Source: Maribrevibacterium harenarium
GTDB taxonomy: Bacteria; Pseudomonadota; Gammaproteobacteria; Pseudomonadales; Marinomonadaceae
Length of the DNA: 64,000 bases
Direction: 5' to 3'
NCBI RefSeq assembly: GCF_006385675.1
Contig: NZ_VFRR01000015.1
Coordinates: 30,046-94,045 of the forward strand
Positions 57,935-64,000 of the stretch are shown here, one piece after another. The notes under the pieces are model-generated. The model did no database searches, was not told where the DNA came from, and saw only the letters and a list, made by a program, of their open reading frames with translations. Numbering within the stretch: position 1 is the first letter of the stretch; every line of letters starts with the position of its first letter. The position numbers were made by a program, and so were the translations under genes.

Positions 57935-59191
57935 TTACGCCTCCCCTTGGTTGTCAGCAAGATGTTCTTTGTAGTCCGCTAGGTAATCTTCCAAGAATTC
58001 TGGGAAGGTAGCGTCGTTCATGGCTTTGGCCACGTTGAAGATATCTTTGTCGCCACGTCCTGAAAGGTTGATCACGATGCGAGACTCTTTTGGCAAATTT
58101 GGCGCATCTTTAAAGGCACCAGCTAATGCATGAGACGACTCAAGCGCTGGGATAATCCCTTCTTTTTTCAGCAACAATGAGCAGGCGTCTACCACTTCAT
58201 CATCCATGGCATAGGTCATTTGAATGCGGCCGATTTGCGCTAAGTGAGCCATAATCGGGGATACACCAACATAATCCAAGCCGGCGGCGATGGAGTGGGT
58301 GTCCTGCAGCTGACCATTTTCGTCCTGTAGGAACATGGTGGCGAAACCTTGTGCGATCCCTTTCGAGCCTAAACCATGGGAAAGACGAATCGAGTGCTGA
58401 CCGAGCTCTAGGCCTTTACCGCCTGCTTCCACACCCACCATTTCCACTTTCTCATCTAAGAATGGCAAGAAAATACCAGCAGCGTTAGAACCACCACCAA
58501 CACAGGCATACAAACGGTCTGGGTATTGACCAAATTGGGCCATGCTTTGCTCTTTTACTTCTTCACCGATTACGGATTGGAAGAAGGCAACCATCTCAGG
58601 GAATGGCGCACAACCACAGGTGGTGCCGATCAGGTAATGGCTATTTTCGTGACTAGAAGACCAGTCCCGCAGAGCTTCGTCTAAGGCATCACGAAGTGTT
58701 TGTGAACCTTCTGCAACTGGTACAACTGTGGCGCCCAGTTGTTTCATCCAGAATACGTTGGGGTACTGGCGCTTAACGTCTTTCGCACCCATGTAAATGG
58801 TACATTCAAGACCAAGGCGAGCCGCGATTAGGGCAGTGGCGACACCGTGTTGGCCCGCACCCGTTTCGGCGATTACACGGGTTTTACCCATACGTTTTAC
58901 CAGCAACGCTTGACCAATTACGTTGTTCATCTTGTGCGCGCCGGACTGGTTCAAGTCTTCCCGTTTAAGATAAATCTGGGCGCCGCCAAAGTGTTCAGTA
59001 AGGTTTTTACAGAAGGTCAAAGGCGTTGGACGACCAGAGTAGTTCTGCCAAGTGTCTTTTAGCTCAGCAATAAACGTTGGATCATTTTTCGCTTCTTCGA
59101 AGGCATGAAGAATTTGCTGTTGGCTGGCGTAAAGAATTTCTGGGATATAGCTCCCACCGAATTCGCCGTAGTAACCATTATTGCTTTGCAT
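57935..59191 (-). CDS. trpB: Tryptophan synthase beta subunit
   Basis: PLP enzyme joining indole and serine. The Schiff-base Lys is in SGAHKMNNVIGQ, GAGQHGVATA and the phosphate cup CVGGGSNAAGIF are intact. 418 residues. Operon trpBA, strong AGGAG before the start. No TrpI-type LysR gene is beside it, unlike many pseudomonads. Confidence 0.97.
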   Translation of the reverse strand: MQSNNGYYGEFGGSYIPEILYASQQQILHAFEEAKNDPTFIAELKDTWQNYSGRPTPLTFCKNLTEHFGGAQIYLKREDLNQSGAHKMNNVIGQALLVKRMGKTRVIAETGAGQHGVATALIAARLGLECTIYMGAKDVKRQYPNVFWMKQLGATVVPVAEGSQTLRDALDEALRDWSSSHENSHYLIGTTCGCAPFPEMVAFFQSVIGEEVKEQSMAQFGQYPDRLYACVGGGSNAAGIFLPFLDEKVEMVGVEAGGKGLELGQHSIRLSHGLGSKGIAQGFATMFLQDENGQLQDTHSIAAGLDYVGVSPIMAHLAQIGRIQMTYAMDDEVVDACSLLLKKEGIIPALESSHALAGAFKDAPNLPKESRIVINLSGRGDKDIFNVAKAMNDATFPEFLEDYLADYKEHLADNQGEA

Positions 59192-59410
59192 GGAAAACTC
59201 CTGAGAAGAAAGTCGATGCCAATCTGGCTGTCGATTTAATAACTAAACGATAGGGTAAAATTAATAAAGAATTGTCTGTTCGTCAAGGGGCATTGAGTTA
59301 TTTTCTTAACGGTTTCGTGTAGTAAATAAAAGTACGCAAAAGCGCAGTTATTTCTAATACTGCAACACCCTATTTCTTATGAGTGCTTGCATTGGGCATG
59401 TATGCCTCCA

Positions 59411-59431
59411 TAATAGAATCATTCTCAATTA
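59411..59431. promoter_or_regulatory. Fur-box-like site upstream of the siderophore-interacting protein gene
   Basis: TAATAGAATCATTCTCAATTA contains the palindrome AGAATCATTCT and resembles gammaproteobacterial Fur boxes (AATGAGAATCATTCTC-like). It ends 17 bases before the GTG start, where Fur would block transcription or initiation. Confidence 0.6.
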
Positions 59432-59447
59432 CAGCATTGGAGATATC

Positions 59448-60206
59448 GTGGAAAAGAAAGGCATCAACGCGCATCCACTACAGGTAGTGTACAAAACTCA
59501 AGTGACCCCTAATATGCTACGCATCACCTTAAAAGGGAATGCGGTACGGGATTACCCAGAAAACCATGCCAGTGGTTACATCAAATTAGTGTTTCCTCAA
59601 GCTGAAGGGCGTCCATTGGTTCGTACTTACACCATACGTGCTCACCAAGAGGACCAAATCGACGTGGATTTTGCTATTCACGGTGATCATGGGGATAGCG
59701 GCCCTGCCTGTCATTGGGCACAGACTTGCGAAATCGGGGATGAAATCTTGGTCGGCGGCCCTGGCCCGAAAAAGTTAGCGGCAGATGCCGAGCATTATTT
59801 ATTTATCGGGGATATGACCTCTCTCCCTGCTATTAGTGTCAACCTTTCCCAGTTACCAGCAAATGCTAAGGGCTATGCCATTGTAGAAATTACGTCTGAG
59901 TCTGATAAGCAATCCTTACCTAAACCGCAAGGTATCGAAATGATTTGGGTAGTGAATCCTCATCCCGGCGAGGAAAGTGTGTTAGCAAATAAGGTAAGAG
60001 AGCTCGATCAGGATTGGTCGCAGACGTCTATTTGGGCAGCCTGCGAGTTCTCTTCCATGAGGTCACTAAGACAATACTTTTTCAAAGAATTGTCTCTCGC
60101 AAAGGATAAGGTGTACGTCTCTAGTTATTGGAAGTTCGGCCTGAGTGAAGACAACCATAAGGTCGTCAAACAGCAGGATGCACTGCAAGCCGAATTGGAA
60201 CAGTAA
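59448..60206 (+). CDS. Siderophore-interacting protein (ferric-siderophore reductase, ViuB/YqjH-like)
   Basis: Cytoplasmic FAD-dependent reductase that frees iron from ferric siderophores. The FAD-binding RTYTIR motif, VDFAIHGDHGDSGPACHWA and GGPGPKK are typical of SIP proteins, as is the final SSYWKFGLSEDNHK. GTG at 59448 (GGAG five bases upstream) gives 252 residues; a longer ATG frame would add 23 unlike residues and run through the Fur-like box, so it is rejected. Convergent with the CobW gene, one base between stops. Confidence 0.9.
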   Translation: MEKKGINAHPLQVVYKTQVTPNMLRITLKGNAVRDYPENHASGYIKLVFPQAEGRPLVRTYTIRAHQEDQIDVDFAIHGDHGDSGPACHWAQTCEIGDEILVGGPGPKKLAADAEHYLFIGDMTSLPAISVNLSQLPANAKGYAIVEITSESDKQSLPKPQGIEMIWVVNPHPGEESVLANKVRELDQDWSQTSIWAACEFSSMRSLRQYFFKELSLAKDKVYVSSYWKFGLSEDNHKVVKQQDALQAELEQ

Positions 60207-60207
60207 A

Positions 60208-61281
60208 TCAGTCGGCAGGCGTTGTTAAACAAGCCAACATGGCTTGCTCAATGTGCTGCCAATCCAGCTCCCGGGTACTGATGATTTCGATGCGGGAATC
60301 TCGACGGTAGGCTACCTTATCAAAGTCATGCTCGTCTCGAACTCGGTTATAAAACACCCAAGCATGGCCGATGCGAATCACGCCTTTAATTCGTTGAATG
60401 TCCTCAAGGCTCGATAAGATTTCATCGAGCTGCCAGTAGTCAAAGCAGTCCTCCCGATCAAAAATCCAACCACAGCTAAATAGACCGCTCCCATTTCCAA
60501 TCCTACGGATTGGTTTGCCCGGCGTAGCGACACTTAGTTCAGAATGGCTGTGATCGTGGTGATCGTGGTGATCGTGGTGATCGTGGTGATCGTGGTGATC
60601 ATGGTGATCATGGTGATCATGGGTATGATTGTGTGAGTGAGCCTCTGGGAACTGTGCCGCCAGCTGGCCGTTGCGTACTAGATCCAATAAGTCAGGAGCG
60701 ATTTGTCCACGGGTCGTGCGGGCAATATGTTGTTTCGGTGGGAACATATTGGCCAAACTCTGTTCAACCACATCCACTTGCTCTGCCTCAGCCAAGTCAC
60801 ATTTGTTGATTAACACCACATCCGCAAGGTTGATTTGGTCGTGGAAGATCTCATTGTTGATGACATTTTCATCCCCTAATGACCGCGGATCTAAGAGGCA
60901 GATAGTTGCACGTAGATCTAACTTGTCTTTAAAGGCTGGTCCCATCAGGGTATCAATAATACCTTCAGGGTGTCCGATACCTGTTGGCTCAATAATTAGT
61001 CGATCAGGTGTCGCTTGTTCGATCAGCGCTTTAACGGTGAGATGCAGAGACGACCCTAATGAACAGCAAATACAACCACCTGACAGCTCTTTAATATGCA
61101 GACCTTCTTGGTCTGGCATCATTTCTTGATCAATGCCAACTTGACCAAACTCATTTACCAATACCGCCCAAATTTCCCCTTCCGGTTTATTTGCGAGCAG
61201 TCCATTGATTGCGGTGGTTTTACCGACACCTAGAAAGCCGGTGATGATATTGGTAGGTATGAGTTTGCTCTGGTCGTTCAT
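60208..61281 (-). CDS. CobW/COG0523 metal-chaperone GTPase with (HHD)7 repeat
   Basis: Second G3E GTPase of the window, 357 residues. Walker A GFLGVGKTT, CxCC metal site GGCICCSL, EPTGIGHPEG and NKCDL are present; the His/Asp tract follows residue ~215 and the C-terminal domain (SLEDIQRIKGVIRIGHAWVFYN) is intact. It is only modestly similar to the first copy outside the motifs, so it is a paralogue rather than a duplicate. AAGAGA precedes the ATG. It lies 11 bp after a cytochrome c gene in the same direction, so a metal-supply role linked to that operon is possible. Metal is not predictable. Confidence 0.9.
   Translation of the reverse strand: MNDQSKLIPTNIITGFLGVGKTTAINGLLANKPEGEIWAVLVNEFGQVGIDQEMMPDQEGLHIKELSGGCICCSLGSSLHLTVKALIEQATPDRLIIEPTGIGHPEGIIDTLMGPAFKDKLDLRATICLLDPRSLGDENVINNEIFHDQINLADVVLINKCDLAEAEQVDVVEQSLANMFPPKQHIARTTRGQIAPDLLDLVRNGQLAAQFPEAHSHNHTHDHHDHHDHHDHHDHHDHHDHHDHSHSELSVATPGKPIRRIGNGSGLFSCGWIFDREDCFDYWQLDEILSSLEDIQRIKGVIRIGHAWVFYNRVRDEHDFDKVAYRRDSRIEIISTRELDWQHIEQAMLACLTTPAD
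60553..60615 (-). repeat. Seven tandem 9-bp repeats encoding His-His-Asp
   Basis: On the plus strand ATCGTGGTG x5 followed by ATCATGGTG x2, in frame with the GTPase gene. The unit is the exact reverse complement of the repeat at 35774-35863, with a silent C-to-T variant in two units. Confidence 0.98.
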
Positions 61282-61292
61282 AGTTTCTCTTG

Positions 61293-61724
61293 TTAGTTTT
61301 TGCCTTTACCTTGGCCATTCATGGAGCCTTTGCCATGTTCCTGCTGATAATGCTCAGCGTACCAGTCCGGCATTTTGCCGCCATTGTCATACAGAAATTC
61401 AGCGATTTGGCGAACTTGTTCACTATCATATGGCAAGGCTGGCATCAGACCGAATTTTTTCACCGCTCCGGGCATAAGCGCTTTGCTGGCATCTGGAGAT
61501 GGTACCCAATTAACCACGTAGTTTACAAAGTCTTCTCTGTTTGGGTAAGTGCGTTTTACATGATCCACCATACCGAATACAGGTGGGGCGATCGTGCCTT
61601 GACCGGAAGTAACATGACAATTGGCGCAGAGGAATTGGAAGGATTCAGCCCCTTCGGACTCCGAGGCGAAAATAGGTGAGCTTAGACCGAGTAGGGTGCA
61701 GCAGAGGGCAATGGCTTGCTTCAT
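61293..61724 (-). CDS. Periplasmic monohaem c-type cytochrome
   Basis: 143 residues: signal peptide (MKQAIALCCTLLGLSSPIFA), haem-binding CANCH at residues 33-37, and a likely Met ligand in GLMPALPYDSEQ. The tail (YAEHYQQEHGKGSMNGQGKGKN) is hydrophilic and Gly/Lys-rich. A soluble electron carrier is expected; its partner is unknown. The ribosome binding site lies in the right arm of a 15-bp hairpin just upstream. Precedes the CobW gene by 11 bp and follows the methyltransferase gene by 67 bp. Confidence 0.88.
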   Translation of the reverse strand: MKQAIALCCTLLGLSSPIFASESEGAESFQFLCANCHVTSGQGTIAPPVFGMVDHVKRTYPNREDFVNYVVNWVPSPDASKALMPGAVKKFGLMPALPYDSEQVRQIAEFLYDNGGKMPDWYAEHYQQEHGKGSMNGQGKGKN

Positions 61725-61728
61725 GGTT

Positions 61729-61771
61729 GAGTTCCTTTTATTAGATTTATCTAAAATAATAAAAGGAACTC
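61729..61771 (-). promoter_or_regulatory. 15-bp perfect inverted repeat masking the cytochrome c ribosome binding site
   Basis: GAGTTCCTTTTATTA / TAATAAAAGGAACTC, separated by 13 bases. In the leftward transcript the second arm contains the Shine-Dalgarno AAGGAA, seven bases before the ATG, so the folded form would block ribosome binding. The inner loop can also form TTAGAT/ATCTAA. The arms are AT-rich; it could equally act as a terminator or processing site after the methyltransferase gene. Confidence 0.75.
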
Positions 61772-61791
61772 ATAGGAATCACAACCTTATT

Positions 61792-62688
61792 TTATAGGTG
61801 ATCCGTTAACGCCTTGATGTGTTCCGGTCCGATACCACAACAACCACCGATTAAAGTCGCTCCTAGATCACGCCATTTTTCCGCCCACACTAGGTAAGTA
61901 TCTGGCGTTAAATCGGCTCGCAGTTCATCTAGGCCGTCATTCGCAGTGGCATTTTTCGGTTGCGGAGGAAAAGTATTGGCGTAGGCGCCAATCTGAATAT
62001 CCAGTTCCAACTGATCAAGTATTTGCTTGGCGGTTTGAATGGCATCCGCGATGATTTCTGGCTGGCAACAATTGAACAGAATAGCGTTGACGCCCATGCC
62101 TGCCATAACCCGAACGGCTTCAGCAACCGTCTCCCCCGAGCGTAAACAAGGCTCTGTAGTCGGTTCCGCATCCTCTAATGTGAATGATACCCAGTAGGGC
62201 TTACGGTCCTGATCTATGGTGTCGACTAGCGCTTTGATTTGTCGTGTTTCAGCCAACAGACTCTGGGTTTCATTTAGCCATAAATCGACACTGGGACAGA
62301 GAGCTTCAATTAGTGGACGAGCAATTTCTTCAGCCCGAGCCGCTTCGTACAGGTCTGCCCGATAAGAACCAAATAACGGGGGCATAGAGCCAGCAATAAG
62401 AACAGACTTACCACTTTCTTGAACGGCGGCCTGAGCGACTTGAGCCGAGGAATGTGCGAGTTCTCTAGCTTGCTGCCGGAATCTTTCAGCGCCGATATGG
62501 AATGGCACTAGGGCATAGCTGTTGGTTGTAATGACCTTCGAACCAGCCTCAATGTAGGCCAAATGAACCGCTTTGACGATTTCAGGAGCTTCCATCATGG
62601 CAAGAGCCGACCATTCTGGTTGTCTGAAAGGCGCTTTGCGACGTTCCAACTCGCGGCCCATGCCGCCGTCTAAAATAGTGACTGACAT
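61792..62688 (-). CDS. Homocysteine S-methyltransferase family protein
   Basis: 298-residue single-domain protein of the Pfam S-methyl_trans family (DGGMGRELERR at the N-terminus; zinc-binding Cys in FNCCQPE and the GGCCGIG pair near the C-terminus). Such enzymes methylate homocysteine from S-methylmethionine or a betaine-like donor to make methionine. The donor cannot be deduced. Short (298 residues), without the cobalamin domains of MetH. First gene of a leftward group with the cytochrome c and CobW genes. Confidence 0.85.
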   Translation of the reverse strand: MSVTILDGGMGRELERRKAPFRQPEWSALAMMEAPEIVKAVHLAYIEAGSKVITTNSYALVPFHIGAERFRQQARELAHSSAQVAQAAVQESGKSVLIAGSMPPLFGSYRADLYEAARAEEIARPLIEALCPSVDLWLNETQSLLAETRQIKALVDTIDQDRKPYWVSFTLEDAEPTTEPCLRSGETVAEAVRVMAGMGVNAILFNCCQPEIIADAIQTAKQILDQLELDIQIGAYANTFPPQPKNATANDGLDELRADLTPDTYLVWAEKWRDLGATLIGGCCGIGPEHIKALTDHL

Positions 62689-62956
62689 AATAGTAATTTT
62701 CCAAAAGACTTCGATGGGGGCATTCTAGCGATGGAGCCGGTGAAAGCAAAATGCTTTCATTATTATATTTGGGTCAATATTTTGTTATTAGGTTATAATC
62801 AACCGTAATCTGCGCTTATTTTATAGAATCAATTAAAAAAACATGGTCTTAGGCATGGATTCCATAGTTACTCCTTTGGTTGTCTTTTGGGTATATTGCA
62901 GCTCGTTTATGCAAAGCTAGCCGTTGTATCATTCATATTTAGACACGAGGAAGAAC

Positions 62957-63754
62957 ATGAAAGGCACCCTTAGCAGTATCTTTTTAGCCAGTGCGGTATT
63001 CGCTGGTAGTCTTGCCAATGCCGCTACGTCGGCGATTGACAACATCCTAGCTAACGGAGAAATGAAAGTCTGCTTTGAGGCCGGTTACATTCCTTTCGAA
63101 ATGAAGACCAAAGATGGGCGTTTTATTGGTTTTGATATTGATATCGCCAAACACATGTCCAGTGTCATGGAAGTAAAATTTACGCCAGTTAATACCGCTT
63201 GGGATGGGATTATTCCGGCGCTGCAGACAGGCAAGTGTGACATTATCATTGGCGGTATGGCGATCACCCCTCAACGCAATCTCAAGGTGATGTTTGCGGA
63301 TACCTATCTTGAAATAGGGCAAACCGTGCTAATCAGTTCTTCAGTGGCAGGAACAGTAAACAGCTTCCGTGATCTGAACGATGCCAAGTACACGATTTCC
63401 ACCCAAATCGGAACAACAGGCGCCCAAGCTGCCAAGAAATTTTTCCCGAAAGCAAAGATAGATTTATACGAAACATCGGCGGATGCTGTGTTACAGGTTG
63501 CGAATGGCAAAGCAGATGCCTTTGTTTATGATATGCCTTACAACGCCCTATATGCTGCCCAGCACAAAGACAGCGTTGTTCACTTGGATCAAGCGTTTAC
63601 CTACGAGCCGCTGGGTTGGGCTATCCGACAAGATGATCCGAACTTCTTAAACTTCCTCAATAATTATTTGGTACAGATTAAAAAAGACGGCACCTACGAT
63701 CGTATCTACGATAAGTGGTTTAATTCAGATGCTTGGGTGGATAGCATCCAATAA
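62957..63754 (+). CDS. Amino-acid ABC transporter periplasmic binding protein (family 3)
   Basis: 265 residues with a signal peptide (cleavage near SLANAATSA) and the SBP_bac_3 pattern: VCFEAGYIPFEM, GRFIGFDIDIAKHM, WDGIIPALQTGKCDIIIGGMAITPQR, and IGTTGAQAAKKFF. Predicted to deliver a polar or basic amino acid. The start 62957 has GAGGAAG upstream. A terminator follows, so any permease and ATPase genes are not in the same immediate transcript; none is in the window. Confidence 0.9.
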   Translation: MKGTLSSIFLASAVFAGSLANAATSAIDNILANGEMKVCFEAGYIPFEMKTKDGRFIGFDIDIAKHMSSVMEVKFTPVNTAWDGIIPALQTGKCDIIIGGMAITPQRNLKVMFADTYLEIGQTVLISSSVAGTVNSFRDLNDAKYTISTQIGTTGAQAAKKFFPKAKIDLYETSADAVLQVANGKADAFVYDMPYNALYAAQHKDSVVHLDQAFTYEPLGWAIRQDDPNFLNFLNNYLVQIKKDGTYDRIYDKWFNSDAWVDSIQ

Positions 63755-63782
63755 GGCCGATCTGGTTATCATAAGTACCACT

Positions 63783-63809
63783 AAAGAGCCTGTATTATCA
63801 GGCTCTTTT
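63783..63809 (+). terminator. Terminator of the binding-protein gene
   Basis: 10-bp perfect arms AAAGAGCCTG / CAGGCTCTTT with six-base loop and T run. Confidence 0.9.
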
Positions 63810-63820
63810 CAATTTATAGA

Positions 63821-63922
63821 ATGAATATGCAAATACAAGCTAAGCGTTGGCTGGGGCATGGCCTATATCTGCTCATCATGGCTGCCTTTATTGGTGGTGT
63901 GTATCTCGTCGTCCCTGAATAA
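63821..63922 (+). CDS. Possible 33-residue membrane peptide
   Basis: ATG-started frame just past the terminator, encoding a basic N-terminus (QAKRW) and one membrane span (LYLLIMAAFIGGVYLVV) ending PE. No ribosome binding site is visible and no family is recognised. Could be a real small membrane protein or chance. Confidence 0.3.
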   Translation: MNMQIQAKRWLGHGLYLLIMAAFIGGVYLVVPE

Positions 63923-64000
63923 TGGCGATTTTAGACTAAAGCGCCATTTCATTTTCTAGCCTTCTCGGCAATAAGGATTGTATCAATCTCATCCCGCTAT

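Noticed and set aside
61290..61679. Plus-strand 129-codon frame
   Set aside because: It is antisense to the cytochrome c gene, whose signal peptide and CANCH motif show the true coding strand.

Overview
The window looks like chromosome of a free-living, probably marine, motile, respiring gammaproteobacterium. The gene set resembles the Pseudomonadales/Oceanospirillales part of the class: rnt-motY-argG, rsxABCDGE-nth, metG-apbC-dcd, a two-subunit pyruvate carboxylase with a LysR neighbour, fadBA, and an E. coli-type cydABX-cydDC cluster. The genus cannot be fixed from sequence reading alone. I saw no rRNA, tRNA, insertion sequence, prophage or CRISPR array; coding density is high and most convergent gene pairs are separated by clear intrinsic terminators.

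Layout. 1-4.3 kb: the 3' part of cheB, a membrane diguanylate cyclase and an M23 murein endopeptidase. 4.3-5.5 kb: a HisA isomerase of the eukaryotic (yeast HIS6) type and a small CxxC carboxymuconolactone-decarboxylase-like protein. 5.7-12.8 kb: a small secreted DUF2946-like protein, then the cytochrome bd operon cydA-cydB-cydX-cydD-cydC, including a 36-codon cydX. 12.8-17.9 kb (leftward): a YdcH-like protein, a 1157-residue AsmA/DUF748 envelope protein, a YbaN-like membrane protein and RNase T. 17.9-22.3 kb: motY, argG, and a ribokinase/nucleoside hydrolase salvage pair. 22.3-33.4 kb (leftward): a PilZ-like protein, an omega-amino acid aminotransferase with a palindromic operator-like region, the complete rsxABCDGE-nth operon and metG. 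33.7-36.2 kb: apbC, dcd and a CobW-type GTPase with ten His-His-Asp repeats. 36.3-43.6 kb: a fatty-acid beta-oxidation cassette (acyl-CoA dehydrogenase, SCP2-like protein, fadD, fadB, fadA). 43.7-48.6 kb: a periplasmic molybdopterin-oxidoreductase-fold protein translationally coupled to a diguanylate cyclase, then TrkH with a miniature KdpD/KdpE-like two-component pair. 48.7-49.7 kb: a frameshifted glutaminase. 49.7-54 kb: pyruvate carboxylase subunits and a divergent LysR regulator. 54-57 kb: a GH79 (heparanase-like) hydrolase and a DUF3422 membrane protein. 57-59.2 kb: trpBA. 59.4-64 kb: a siderophore-interacting protein with a Fur-like box, a second CobW GTPase with seven His-His-Asp repeats, a c-type cytochrome whose ribosome binding site lies inside a 15-bp hairpin, a homocysteine methyltransferase-family protein and an amino-acid ABC transporter binding protein.

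How genes work together. CydD/CydC export thiols needed to assemble the CydABX oxidase; Rsx/Rnf moves electrons between NADH and ferredoxin coupled to ion transport; pyruvate carboxylase refills oxaloacetate; the fad cassette burns fatty acids to acetyl-CoA; nucleoside hydrolase plus ribokinase recover ribose. The most notable points for follow-up are the eukaryotic-type HisA, the two metal-chaperone GTPases with near-identical 9-bp HHD repeats, the trkH-kdpD'-kdpE cassette without kdpFABC, the SuoX-fold/GGDEF pair, the GH79 enzyme without an obvious signal peptide, the RBS-masking hairpin before the cytochrome c gene, and the broken glutaminase.
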